Source of the DNA: Chimonanthus salicifolius
Taxonomy: Eukaryota > Streptophyta > Magnoliopsida > Laurales > Calycanthaceae
Length of the DNA: 64,000 nt
Assembly (NCBI GenBank): GCA_013350335.1
Contig: CM023534.1
Coordinates: 24,757,302-24,821,301 of the forward strand
Direction: 5' to 3'
Shown here in pieces: positions 21,190 through 33,231 of this stretch. The stretch's first letter is position 1. Every line of letters starts with the position of its first letter. A program made the position numbers and the translations under genes. The notes below the pieces were generated by a model that searched no databases, was not told where the DNA came from, and saw only the letters and a program-made list of their open reading frames with translations.

Positions 21190-22070
21190 TACGCCCCAAA
21201 GTGGAGATAATCTAGTGCAATTGTATGAGACTATTAGTAATGTAGTGGAAGTGGGGAATAAAAATCAAATTAAGTCAATCCCGAAAATATCGAGTCACAC
21301 ACGTGAATTGTGTCGCATGTGTGAGGACTAACTTGAAAGACTGGCACGTGTGGCACGTGTTTGTAATGACTTAAGACTGGACTAGGGGAAATACGACTAT
21401 GGAAAGAACGAAAAGGAAAAGACAGGGAGCGGAAGGTGGATGTGGTGACGGCGGAAGCTATGGCTGAGGGAAGAAGGAATCGAAGGAAAGGAAGAGGGTA
21501 AAGGAAGTAGAAGACTAGTTGGGAATTAAAGGGGAGGTAGTAGTAACGGCGAGAGAAGGGCAGCGAGATTGGGTTTGAATCAGCGAAGGTCTGGGATAAA
21601 GCCCAACTGCAGCGATGATTTCTTCTTGGGATTAAGCCCAGAAGCTTGAGAGCCAAGACTGGAATAAACCAGCGAATTCGAGCTTGCAAGAAAGGTAGAG
21701 GAGCAGCGTAGATAAAGAGGAATACTCTTCGAAACGATTCAATATTTGTGAAAATCAGGTGTGTCTTTCTTCACCCTTTCGAATCTTATTTATAACTCAA
21801 GCTACCGACTATCACAAGACTCCTAAACTGACTGAAATTCCACCTAAGGTGGACTTCTAACTCCAGACGTTTTCTATGACTTCCACATTAGATTCCTACT
21901 AAAACTAGAATTCCAAAATAGGATTAACATACTAAATAAAAGTAAAATAACAATTAAAATATTAGGACATGGACCAAATTTGAGATTAAGCTCGTGGGCC
22001 TAGCGTCTTGTCGACCCGTCGTGAGTACGTCTTCAAAAATTTATCGGCCACCTATTCTACATCAATTGGT
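21190..22070 (-). mobile_element. LTR-like block, probably a solo or partial LTR (low confidence)
   Basis: This stretch differs in composition from its flanks and starts TGTAGTGG (about 21240), ending in TTCTACA (about 22060), LTR-like TG...CA ends. On the minus strand it contains a 139-codon open frame rich in Ser, Pro, Phe and Leu (21270-21689) with no recognised domain. Such frames are common in the untranslated leaders of LTR elements. It interrupts LINE-like DNA. No flanking duplication was found, so the nature is uncertain. Confidence 0.3.
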
Positions 22071-23319
22071 GTTACTTCTGTTAAAGGAATATGTTGATAA
22101 GACAACATGTAGACATTGATTACTATTTTGAGCTAAATATTAGGCAACAAAAGAACCAAGAGAAGACAAAGTACATATGTCCAACATGTGTTTGCTTATG
22201 GGTGTATGTGATAACCAAAAAGAAAAAAGATTGAATTAGAAATGAGTTAAAAAAAAAAATGGAATTAGAAATGAGTACATAACGAAAAATTATCCATAAT
22301 TTTCATGGAAGAGAAAATCAGCAACAATAGTTGTGTATAGAAATGAATAGTTGGAAGAACTTGGATTGGAATGGAGGATCAAAAAGGATTTGGAATTTAG
22401 TAGTTAGAAGTGACATGTTAGATTGCCAAGTAACAAATAAGTTAGCCATAATTAGGTATGAGTGATAGGTATAACTCACAAAGAGGATCCATACAGTTAA
22501 GTCTTCGATGAAGATGATGTCACACCCCTAACTCTGAATTTGCAGCTCAATGGTCAACATTCCTACTTTTCTTTTCCCCCCTTAATAATGACGGTGACTC
22601 TAATGTTTGGTAAGGGTCATAGCTCTTATCACTATTGGAAGGTCTTGAAAGTTGTAAGTACTAGGCTGCAAATTCAAGTTAGCTTATCTTTTAAGAAAGT
22701 CATGGCAATGTTTATCATCGAAGCATTATCACATTTGACTTGGGTCAGCTTGTTGAGTTTTTACTTTTCAACTCATCCTTGTTTAGTGCCAATTCTATAC
22801 AACCTGACATCTCACTTCTAGCTACTTCATTCTACATCTGAATTGGCCTCCCTTTCTCCTAGTGCCTTCAAATAGAAAGCTTTTAGTTCTTCAATCAAGT
22901 GCTGCTTTGGCCATTTAGAGACATTCTCAAACCATCTTAGATGGAATTACTTAATTTCTCTTCTATTTTAGCCACTTGTAGATTACCACTTGTGTACTCA
23001 TTCCTAATTCTTTCATTTCTTGTTACTTCACACTTCTATCTTAGCATATGCATCTTGGCTACATGTACTTTATCTTGTTGTTTCATGTTGCTCACCCTAT
23101 AGGCCCATATAAGAATGATGTTTAATTAGCAGTTTATTAAATATCCCTTTAATAGAAGTGGCACTCAAGGATCATGTATACCCCATTTAGTTTCCACTCT
23201 TTAAGTATGGATGGTAAGAAATGATCCAAGTTATTCTCCTCTCATTCCTCCTTAAATCATTTCAGCCAATGGCTGTAATTGGTAGAGACCTATTATTGTT
23301 GAAATAAAAGATCTCTTAG
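22071..23319. other. Intergenic or worn repeat DNA
   Basis: No supported gene. Text on both strands has the look of old LINE sequence, but no conserved block could be identified well enough to call. Confidence 0.35.
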
Positions 23320-24641
23320 TAAAAAGCTGAAGTTTTGGAATGGCACAAAAATGGCTGAAATAGGCGATTCCATATGAACCATACCAAAAGCTACAAAACA
23401 CAACATTTTTAGAAAAGAGTTCTAGGTTAGCATCCATTCTCATTCGATACGTCCCATGCTAGCTACCAAACAATCCTGTATGATTCGGCTTCCTTGTCTC
23501 TACTTTCTTTAACTCCTCTAGTTCTATTTTTTTCTAATGTTATTAATATTCGCATTGAGTTCTTCCATTTTTTTCTATGGTTGCTTCTGAAAAATGAAAC
23601 CAATGACATTGTTGGCACTAAGGTTGTGTTTTGATTATCTTTCCAAAAAAAAAACAAGAGAGAAAAAAAGTTCTGCTTGGATTGCTAGAAAATTTTGAGA
23701 AGAAAGAGATATTTTTAACTATCTGGACAATTGTAATCTAGTATAAGATTTTGGTAGGGAATAGTAGAGATTTTTTCTACCAAGGGGAGTGCAGATGGTA
23801 TCATCATGGTGGAATTCTCTTAATCATTTGCCAGCCATTGACATGACCTACTTTTCCCTACTTTATCCCTATGAGGATGAGCCATAATTGACTTAGATTT
23901 TGACTTGATCATTCTTCCTACTATTGACCATGAAAACTCATAGTAGTCAAAGACACTGCTAGGTTTCGGGGACTCATTTGCGCTTTGATTCCCACTTCTG
24001 TGTTGAATAATGCTTGTGCTCTAAGTTGCATGAGTACGTGTACAAATGTTGGTGTTCAACTTGGGTATGAGGTGTTGGACATGGTGACCCCAGAAAAATA
24101 GGACATGGGGCATGACACCATATTAAAATAAAATAAAATTTGTTTATTTAAATGAAAATAAAGTGTGAAAATAACACCAATAACACTTAGGTGACAAAGA
24201 TTTTAAGAGGGGAAATGTGTTGTAATATTTATTTTAGAAAACAATGTTAAAAAACACTAAAATAGTCCATGAAGAATGGGTACAGGTGGTTACAAGTGTC
24301 TGAAATGGGTGTTAGTGTCTACAAGTGTCTACATGGGTACGTCATACATTTGAAGTGTCTGTGCAACATAGCTTGTGTTCCATGTATTATGCTTTTGTTA
24401 TGCTAATTATAAAATCATTCATCAAAAGCCTTTCTTCAAAGTTCTAGCTTATCTTTGCTTGCAATCTTCTTTCGCCAAGTAACACGAAGCCATCCATAAA
24501 CATTAACAAAAGGACTTCATACTACATTTTTGTTTCCAAGTTGTACATAATCTAAGGGAACAAATAGAGTTTTAATGTTAGATCTGTGGCTTAATCTATC
24601 TGTAATCAAGAAATCGGTCTTCTCATACAAATGTACTTAAG

Positions 24642-24758
24642 CTCATCATTATTTCACATCACTTGTATAGTCTCCACTCTGAATACATACATTTGGAATT
24701 TTTTTTTTTTTGGCCTTTTGTGTGAGAGAAAGAGTATGCCATCATAAATCAAGAAAAG
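24642..24758 (+). repeat. 117-bp direct repeat, copy 1
   Basis: CTCATCATTATTTCACAT...AATCAAGAAAAG recurs at 31846-31962 (inside unit B) and at 37894-38009 (beyond the last palindrome). Copy 3 differs from copy 1 at roughly 8 positions, while copies 1 and 2 are almost identical. The word brackets the gypsy-like element: gag starts directly after it and the palindromic LTR-like segment ends directly before copy 3. Confidence 0.85.
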
Positions 24759-26027
24759 AGTCGAAGAGAGAACCCTCCAAGACTACGTTTCAGCAGTCAC
24801 TCCCAATACACCATCAAGCATAGTTGTCCCACCAACTAATGCAGCCTTTGAACGCAAACCATGCCTATTACGTCTTCTATCCGCATTTCATGGACTTGAT
24901 CATGAGGACCCTTACCTACGCGTCAAAGAATTTTTAGAAATCTGCGCCACCATCAGACTCCAAGGCATCACTGATGAATCCATCAAACTTCGGTTATTTC
25001 CTTTTTCTTTTAAAGAAAAAGTGAAATCTTGGCTAATTTCTCTATCTCCAAATTCCATCACAACTTGGGATTTGTTAGCCAACAAGTTTTTGAATAAATT
25101 CTTCCCTGTATCTAAAATTAACGCCCTCAAGATAGAAATTTCAAATTTTAATCAGAAAGAGGGTGAACAATTCTATGAATCATGGGAAAGATTCAAAGAT
25201 ACGTTGAATAAATGTCCCCACCACGGTTTTGAAACGAGAATACTCGTGCAATTCTTTTATGATGGTTTAACCATATCAAACCGCACAATGGTCGAATCTA
25301 TGAAGGGTGCGGAATTTCTAATGCCAACTGCAACCAATGGATGAAATTTCTTAGAAACCTTGGCAGAAAGTCCTCAGCGTGGGACTTCTCCAAAAGAGAG
25401 AATTCAACACAAACCTCAAAGAGAGGAGGTTTATACGAAGTTAGTACTGACTTAGATGTTAAGCTTACAATTGCAAACTAAACAAAGAAAATCGATGCGT
25501 TAGCGATGACTCAGGCGATGAACCTAACATTAGGAATGAATGCAGAGGTTTGCGCGATGTGTTCTAACTTAGGACACACTGTCCAAAACTGTCCTTCCTT
25601 CGTACCTAACACCGAGTGTTCAACCGAACATGCCAATGCACTCAATAATTTTGGAGGACAGCAGGGAACTCCTTTCTGTGCCACATACAATCCTAATTGG
25701 AGGAATCATCCAAAATTTTCTTGGCACCAGAATCAACGTCCTCTAGGTCAAGGACCCCCTCAATATCAAGGTCCACCATACCAACCACCTCAGAACCAGC
25801 CACTCCACCCATCTCAAAATCATCCAGCGCAATCAAATTAGTCTTATCAATCCAGTCCATCTCAACAATGTAAGCCCTCTCTCGAGGATACGTTGCATCA
25901 ATTCATGCAGTCTACACAGCAGGCTATGCACAAGCTTGAAACACAGCTTGAGCAATTAGCCACCGCAATAGGAGATAGGGAGAAAGGTAGATTTCCCAGT
26001 CAGCCTATCCCAAACCCCAAGGGCTAG
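24759..26027 (+). pseudogene. Ty3/gypsy-type gag relic, unit A
   Basis: Frame 1 from 24748 reads as a plant gypsy gag capsid region: FHGLDHEDPYLRVKEFLEIC, then LRLFPFSFKEK, SWLISLSPNSITTWDLL, FLNKFFP and FYESWERFKD. It lacks an ATG and stops at 25342-25344. After a frame change, 25506-25841 carries one CCHC knuckle (C-x2-C-x4-H-x4-C, CAMCSNLGHTVQNC) and a Pro/Gln-rich tail. Beyond a stop at 25839 the frame continues to 26027 with the usual 'LE-QLEQLA-AIGDRE.GRFPSQP' end. No protease, reverse transcriptase or integrase follows. This is a non-autonomous, broken element. Confidence 0.85.
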
Positions 26028-28455
26028 AATGAAGTTTCATCGTCTAATCTAGAAGATGTACCAAGACTGATTTAAGGATCCATACCCATGCACTCACCTA
26101 CCCATCTTCATCATTTCCATTACCCAAACCCACATATCCATCTGTCTATGTCTGAGTCCGTCTGAATCTTCAGTGTCTAGTTTAGGTTTTCATTGAGTCA
26201 GTCTAGGATTTCCTTATTTGGTCCATTTTGCACATCATGCATTCCTAGGTATGTCCGAACCCCGACTGTTCATTTTCTAAAATAATTCTTCTTTTACACT
26301 TGGCCAGTGTCAATTAGGGAACATTGAGGACAATGTTCAATTTAAGTTTGGGGGTACTGAGGTCATTTTATCATTTAAAAAAAAAAAAATCATCGTCTGT
26401 TTTGTCTTTGTGACCAGCAGACGTTAAAGAACTGGATAGGAGTCATGCACGTAGACGGTCGAGTTTTTGTCTTCGCTTTGTGTCTGTCTAGAACACAAGT
26501 TCCCCCAGACTTGTGTAGGAAAATCGTTTCCTTAGCTATGAAGGTGAGGAAGCTGGAAATCCAAGAGGAGCAACCCAGATCTCTTTGTGGTCGAAGCACT
26601 CTGGCTGCAAAGAGGAAAGCTAATAGGCTAGGAATACGTGGGAATTGTAATGGAATAATATCTGAGCAAGGAGTTCGTTGTGTGACAGCAACAAAACATA
26701 GACCTATTAGTAACAATAGACAGATTTATTTGGACTTAGTTAAAGGTAGAGTAAGTGTGGAAAGACTGAGACTCCTTGGTGTCCAAAGAACTATTGATTT
26801 TCGCTTAAGGGACTATAAACGTCTTGACGATCTGACGTTAAACGAGTCATAGTTTTCTTAGGCAGAGAGAGACAGACTTAATCTTTTAAGGGTAGAGTAG
26901 GCAAAAGCTGAGACACCTTGGTACTTAACAAGACTGTCACTTTAGGTCTAAGAAAATCATGCGTCTTGACGATCTGTCGTAAAAAGAGTCATATTTTTTT
27001 TAGCATTAAGACGTAAATAAAAATCTTTATATCATACTTTTCTGGAAAGATTTTTATAGGATTTATGCTCAGAAGTACATGTACACAGTCAAATTAAGGT
27101 TAGTCTGAAAAAGAAAAATTTTCATGAGTCGAGTGATCACCAGAGGAATACTAGTGGAGACTTAAACCCAGTGAGTTTTAGAGCCATTCTGTCCTTCTGA
27201 GGGTTATAAGTAAACTCTTATTTCTTTGATAAGCGCATCGAGTCGTTGAGTGATCTCATTATCATTGATTTGGTCATATTACTAAGAACGCCATCAAATT
27301 TGAGTTAGTACACTTGAAATTTTTCTGAATTTATTCAAAACAAAGAAATCATCTTATGAAGCTTAGGATAGGATATAAACCATTTTTGGACCGTTTGAGC
27401 CTTCAAGCCCACCTATTTTGGTCATTCCATCTTTATAGTTCCCCATTTGAGCCTAATATAGCCTTTTTTTTGTTGACTAGCCATATTTTCCATACCCAAC
27501 TCCGGATATGGAGTTCGAGCCAAAATTTTATATCCATTACCTATCATCATATGAGAAAAGGTTAGGGAAGAATTTGGGATAGAATTCACTGAAAAATGAA
27601 AATAAAAGAGAAAATAAAATGGGAACATCCATACATCAAAGAGGGATGTTGAAAAAGAAAAGAAGAGAAGATTCTTAAAAAAAAAAATTTGCTGAAAAAA
27701 GACATCCATACGTCAAAATGGGATGTTAAAAAAAAAATTTTGAAAAATATTAGATGAAAAATATTTTGCTCATATTATGAAGACCTCTAACCTTTTCTTA
27801 TGAAAATGTAAATTTTTAGAGTCTTTTATCCCTTCTTTGATATGACCCGGTCCTAAGCCTCGTTTCGTCCTATTAGAAAGTCCTATTGATCCGAAGTCTA
27901 AATAAGGTATTTAATGTAGAGAATAGAGGAGGAAAAATAAAGGTGTTTGACTCAACGTTCTTAGGAAAGTGGCATCTAATCATGAGATCAATTATTTTCT
28001 TCATCTATGCCGTCTTTGTTTAAAATATATGTGAGAACTTTGATTTGAAAACATAAACTCCGCTCACATATACCTTGAGAGAAAATAAACCCACCTTTGA
28101 GCGTTAGTCTTTCTGAGAGATATATCTGGTGAGGATTGAAGTCAAAGCGTATTTTCCAATGGTGATTATAAAACTTGTGTTAATTTGGAAAAAGAAGACT
28201 GTCTTAATATTGGCTATCACACACAATACTCCGAGTATAAGTCTTCTAAAATGAATTTTAGAGTTGGATGATATTTAGATTTTTGGCTATGTGTTTTTGT
28301 TGAAAAATTAAAAAAAAAATTAAAAAAATTGATGTTTGTTGGTGTCATCACTGGAAACCCTCACGAGACTATAACTCGTCCACTAGGGGTAACCTAGGGG
28401 TTTAAAGGTTTGTTGCATATGCTAAATGCAATCGAGAGGAGTAGCAAAATCTATG
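26028..28455 (+). mobile_element. Non-coding 3' region of the gypsy-like element, unit A
   Basis: Contains ACATTGAGGACAATGTTC followed by AAGTTTGGGGGTA near 26320-26355, a phrase typical after the last ORF of plant gypsy elements. About 2 kb without coding character follows, including a near-repeat of CGTCTTGACGATCTG (26820 and 26962) and of CATCCATACRTCAAA (27630 and 27705). The 135-codon frame at 26445-26852 has no recognised family. Confidence 0.6.
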
Positions 28456-28467
28456 TTTGGGGGTATT
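28456..28467 (+). promoter_or_regulatory. Polypurine tract before the LTR-like segment, unit A
   Basis: TTTGGGGGTATT lies immediately before TGATGAACACC. In Ty3/gypsy elements a purine-rich tract ending at the 3' LTR primes plus-strand synthesis. The match in position supports reading the palindrome as an LTR. Confidence 0.6.
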
Positions 28468-28636
28468 TGATGAACACCGTAAAACAACAATTTTACCCTT
28501 TAATATTAGATTAATTAGTCTTTATTTTGTAAATATTAGGTATGTTTAATGTTGTTTTTAGTTTTACAATTTATTTTGAAAAATACAAGAGAGAAAATAA
28601 AAATAATGCAAAAGTGGCTAAGTCAGCACCAGAGAC

Positions 28637-29036
28637 AACCTGTGAAGAACTGAAGACCAGCCATATGTTCCTGAAGCTTTTAGAAGCTGTGCTGAAGGCA
28701 GGAAACCAAAACAGAGCCATTTGATCAACCATTGCCAACCAGCAAAGTAGGCGCTCTCACTGCTTGCTGCGTGTTGCTATGAGAGGTGAGAGTTTGGTAA
28801 ATGGCGAGAGAAGAAAGAGCTACCTTTGGCTGGTAGACTTGGCTGGAAGTCCCTGACAGCACTAGGGGATGTCATCTCTGCACTTGCATCTAAGAATCAA
28901 CACATACCCTACAGGAATTCAAAGCTGACACATTTGTTGAAAAGCTCTTTTGGGGGAGATTGTAAAACTCTGATGTTTGTTCAAATCAGCTCATGTGCTG
29001 CAGACTTGAGAGAGACACTTTGCTCACTACCATCTT
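28637..29036 (+). pseudogene. Captured kinesin motor-domain fragment 1 (unit A left arm)
   Basis: Reads LKLLEAVLKAGNQNRAI, stop, then ANQQSSRSHCLLRV (switch I SSRSH), [10 protein letters not shown] (switch II DLAGS). After a frame change it reads [38 protein letters not shown] and ETLCS. These are conserved blocks of the kinesin motor, closest by memory to the plant kinesin-14 group. The motif ERV...LKE-Q-IN between switch II and SALGDV is missing, and the frame is broken, so no motor can be made. This copy has private changes (SLTALG, LKSSFGG, LRETL). Confidence 0.85.
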
Positions 29037-30046
29037 GATTCTTTCAAGTACAGACAGTTGGGGAGAAACGGTGGAGGAGTCTGAATAAGGAAGAGTTTGA
29101 ACCGAGATCAGAGCAAGCCAGACAAATCCAGCTGAGAGACAAAGATAAGGATAAGAAGAAGTGGTTTTGCCGAGAGAGAGAGAAGGAAGAGATCAGAGAG
29201 GAGGGCCAAGTTTGAACTCAGCAGAAGATAGAAAAATCCAGCTGAGAGATAAAGATAAGGAGGAGGAAAGAGTTATCTGCCGAGAGAAGGGATAAGATAA
29301 GGAGAGATAAGGAAGATCAGAGGAAGAGAAGATAAGAAGGGGTTGTTAGCCGATCCAGATAGAGATGAGAAAAACAACCGATTATCAGAAGATAAAAAAG
29401 GAGAAAGGAATGAAGAAAGATAAGAAGAAAAGGAACAGAGATAGAAAGATAAGGAGTAGCCGATTCTAAGAGAGAAAAAAGGGGATAAGAAGATGGGTTT
29501 TGCTGACTGAGATAAGAAAGATAAATTTAAATCCAGCCGTGTAAGCATTGTCTTTCTTATCTCAGTAAGCAAAACCCATCTTCTTATCCCCTTTTTTCTC
29601 TCTCTTAGCATCGGCTACTCCTTATCTTTCTATCTCTGTTCCTTTTCTTATCATCTTTCTTCATTCCTTTCTCCTTTTTTATCTTTTGATAATCGGTTGT
29701 TTTTCTCATCTCTATCTGGATCGGCTAACAACCCCTTCGTATCTTCTCTTCCTTATCTCTCCTTATCTTATCCCTTCTCTCGGCAGGTAACTTTTTCCTC
29801 TTCCTTATCTTTATCTCTCAGCTAGATTTTTCTGTCTTCTGCTGAGTTCAAACTTGGCCCTCCTCTCTGATCTCTTCCTTCTATCTCTCTCGGCAAAACC
29901 ACTTCTTCTTATCCTTATCTTTATCTCTCAGCTGGATTTGTCTGGCTTGCTCTGATCTCGGTTCAAACTCTTCCTTATCATCATCTATCTTCCTTTCTCA
30001 GACTCCTCCATCGTTTCTTCCCAACTGTCTGTACTTGAAAGAATCA

Positions 30047-30445
30047 AGATGGTAGTGAGCAAAGTGTCTCTCCCAAGTCTGCAGCACATGGGCTGATTTG
30101 AATAAACATCAGAGTTTTACAATCTCCCCTAAGAGAGCTTTGCAACAAATGTGTCAGTTTTGAATTCCTGTACGGTATGTGTTGATTCTTAGATGCAAGT
30201 GCAGAGATGACATCACCTAGTGCTGATAGGGACTTCCTGCTAAGTCTACCAGCCAAAGGTAGCTCTTTCTTCTCTCGCCTTTTACCAAACTCTCATCTCT
30301 CATAGCAACACGCAGCAAGCAGTGAGAGCGGCTACTTTGCTGGTTGGCAATGGTTGATCCAATGGCTCTGTTTTGGTTTTCTACCTTGAGCATAGCTTCT
30401 AAAAGCTTTAGGAACATACGGCTGGTCTTCAGTTCTTCACAGGCT
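30047..30445 (-). pseudogene. Captured kinesin motor-domain fragment 2 (unit A right arm)
   Basis: Mirror image of fragment 1 on the other strand. Here the codon that is a stop in the left arms is glycine (NRAIGSTIANQQSSRSH), so the right arm keeps the more ancestral text. The same internal deletion between DLAGS and SLSALGDV and the same frame change are present. Not a working gene. Confidence 0.85.
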
Positions 30446-31845
30446 GCCTCTGGTGCTGACTTAGCCACTTTTGCATTATTTTTATTTTTTCTCTTGTATT
30501 TTTCAAAATAAACTGTAAAACTAAAAAGCTGAAGTTTTGGAATGGCACAAAAATGGCTGAAATAGGCGATTCCATATGAACCATACCAAAAGCTACAAAA
30601 CACAACATTTTTAGAAAAGAGTTCTAGGTTAGCATCCATTCTCATTCGATACGTCCCATACCAGCTACCAAACAATCCTGTAAGATTCGGCTTCCTTGTC
30701 TCTACTTTCTTTAACTCCTCTAGTTCTATTTTTTTCTAATGTTATTAATATTCGCATTGAGTTCTTCCATTTTTTTCTATGGTTGCTTCTGAAAAATGAA
30801 ACCAATGACATTGTTGGCACTAAGGTTGTGTTTTGATTATCTTTCCAAAAAAAAAACAAGAGAGAAAAAAAGTTCTGTTTGGATTGCTAGAAAATTTTGA
30901 GAAGAAAGAGAGATATTTTTAACTATCTGGACAATTGTAATCTAGTATAAGATTTTGGTAGGGAATGGTAGAGATTTTTTCTACCAAGGGGAGTGCAGAT
31001 GGTATCATCATGGTGGAATTCTCTTAATCATTTGCCAGCCATTGACATGACCTACTTTTCCCTACTTTATCCCTATGAGGATGAGCCATAATTGACTTAG
31101 ATTTTGACTTGATCATTCTTCCTACTATTGACCATGAAAACTCATAGTAGTCAAAGACACTGCTAGGTTTCGGGGACCCATTTGCGCTTTGATTCCCACT
31201 TCTGTGTTGAATAATGCTTGTGCTCTAAGTTGCATGAGTACGTGTACAAATGTTGGTGTTCAACTTGGGTATGAGGTGTTGGACATGGTGACCCCAGAAA
31301 AATAGGACATGGGGCATGACACCATATTAAAATAAAATAAAATTTGTTTATTTAAATGAACATAAAGTGTGAAAATAACACCAATAACACTTAGGTGACA
31401 AAGATTTTAAGAGGGGAAATGTGTTGTAATATTTATTTTAGAAAACAATGTTAAAAAACACTAAAATAGTCCATGAAGAATGGGTACAGGTGGTTACAAG
31501 TGTCTGAAATGGGTGCTAGTGTCTACAAGTGTCTACATGGGTACGTCATACATTTGAAGTGTCTGTGCAACATAGCTTGTGTTCCATGTATTATGCTTTT
31601 GTTATGCTAATTATAAAATCATTCATCAAAAGCCTTTCTTCAAAGTTCTAGCTTATCTTTGCTTGCAATCTTCTTTCGCCAAGTAACACGAAGCCATCCA
31701 TAAACATTAACAAAAGGACTTCATACTACATTTTTGTTTCCAAGTTGTACATAATCTAAGGGAACAAATAGAGTTTTAATGTTAGATCTGTGGCTTAATC
31801 TATCTGTAATCAAGAAATCGGTCTTCTCATACAAATGTACTTAAG

Positions 31846-31962
31846 CTCATCATTATTTCACATCACTTGTATAGTCTCCACTCTGAATACATACATTTGG
31901 GATTTTTTTTTTTTTGGCCTTTTGTGTGAGAGAAAGAGTATGCCATCATAAATCAAGAAAAG
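31846..31962 (+). repeat. 117-bp direct repeat, copy 2
   Basis: Unit B copy of the segment at 24642-24758, almost identical to it. It precedes the second gag relic directly. Confidence 0.85.
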
Positions 31963-33231
31963 AGTCGAAGAGAGAACCCTCCAAGACTACGTTTCAGCAG
32001 TCACTCCCAATACACCATCAAGCATAGTTGTCCCACCAACTAATGCAGCCTTTGAACGCAAACCATGCCTATTACGTCTTCTATCCGCATTTCATGGACT
32101 TGATCATGAGGACCCTTACCTACGCGTCAAAGAATTTTTAGAAATCTGTGCCACCATCAGACTCCAAGGCATCACTGATGAATCCATCAAACTTCGGTTA
32201 TTTCCTTTTTCTTTTAAAGAAAAAGTGAAATCTTGGCTAATTTCTCTATCTCCAAATTCCATCACAACTTGGGATTTGTTAGCCAACAAGTTTTTGAATA
32301 AATTCTTCCCTGTATCTAAAATTAACGCCCTCAAGATAGAAATTTCAAATTTTAATCAGAAAGAGGGTGAACAATTCTATGAATCATGGGAAAGATTCAA
32401 AGATACGTTGAATAAATGTCCCCACCACGGTTTTGAAACGAGAATACTCGTGCAATTCTTTTATGATGGTTTAACCATATCAAACCGCACAATGGTCGAA
32501 TCTATGAAGGGTGCGGAATTTCTAATGCCAACTGCAACCAATGGATGAAATTTCTTAGAAACCTTGGCAGAAAGTCCTCAGCGTGGGACTTCTCCAAAAG
32601 AGAGAATTCAACACAAACCTCAAAGAGAGGAGGTTTATACGAAGTTAGTACTGACTTAGATGTTAAGCTTACAATTGCAAACTAAACAAAGAAAATCGAT
32701 GCGTTAGCGATGACTCAGGCGATGAACCTAACATTAGGAATGAATGCAGAGGTTTGCGCGATGTGTTCTAACTTAGGACACACTGTCCAAAACTGTCCTT
32801 CCTTCGTACCTAACACCGAGTGTTCAACCGAACATGCCAATGCACTCAATAATTTTGGAGGACAGCAGGGAACTCCTTTCTGTGCCACATACAATCCTAA
32901 TTGGAGGAATCATCCAAATTTTTCTTGGCACCAGAATCAACGTCCTCTAGGTCAAGGACCCCCTCAATATCAAGGTCCACCATACCAACCACCTCAGAAC
33001 CAGCCACTCCACCCATCTCAAAATCATCCAGCGCAATCAAATTAGTCTTATCAATCCAGTCCATCTCAACAATGTAAGCCCTCTCTCGAGGATACGTTGC
33101 ATCAATTCATGCAGTCTACACAGCAGGCTATGCACAAGCTTGAAACACAGCTTGAGCAATTAGCCACCGCAATAGGAGATAGGGAGAAAGGTAGATTTCC
33201 CAGTCAGCCTATCCCAAACCCCAAGGGCTAG
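31963..33231 (+). pseudogene. Ty3/gypsy-type gag relic, unit B
   Basis: Same structure and same lesions as unit A: no ATG, stop at 32546-32548, frame change before 32710, CCHC knuckle frame 32710-33045, stop, then continuation to 33231. One visible change is HPNFSW for HPKFSW. Shared lesions show that gag was already broken when the tandem duplication arose. Confidence 0.85.

Larger units (their letters stand above)
23326..30527. repeat. Tandem duplication unit A (7.2 kb)
   Basis: Starts AGCTGAAGTTTTGGAATGG and runs to the same sequence at 30528. It is repeated immediately as unit B with about 99% identity by eye. The unit contains unassigned flank (23326-24641), the 117-bp repeat, a gypsy gag relic, a non-coding region, the polypurine tract, and a palindromic LTR-like segment cut short at its right end. 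The joint to unit B lies in the shared word TAAAAA. Confidence 0.9.
28468..30527. repeat. Palindromic LTR-like segment, unit A (right end truncated)
   Basis: The left arm 28468-29524 starts TGATGAACACC. The spacer 29525-29547 is 23 bases. The right arm 29548-30527 is its reverse complement, but stops at ACTAAAAA instead of reaching GGTGTTCATCA. Each arm contains a kinesin gene fragment (outer half) and a purine-rich GATAAGAAGA-type stretch (inner half). The lost end is present in unit B, so truncation happened at the duplication joint. Confidence 0.9.

Noticed and set aside
21270..21689. 139-codon minus-strand ORF as a gene
   Set aside because: No domain, biased composition, no splice partners, and it sits in an LTR-like block.
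22540..22821. 93-codon ORF
   Set aside because: No domain, no codon-use or composition shift, and surrounded by worn repeat DNA.
26445..26852. 135-codon ORF in both tandem units (second copy at 33650-34057)
   Set aside because: No family resemblance. It lies in the non-coding 3' region of a gypsy element, and an overlapping antisense frame is equally open. The repetition is due to the duplication only.
28637..29036. A functional kinesin gene
   Set aside because: Only a part of the motor domain is present, with a stop, a deletion of a conserved block and a frame change, in four copies inside palindromes.
29273..29611. ORFs in the centre of the palindromes (also 36594-36890)
   Set aside because: Ser/Leu/Phe-rich translation of purine-rich GATAAGAAGA repeats that crosses the hairpin axis. 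Composition explains the open frame.
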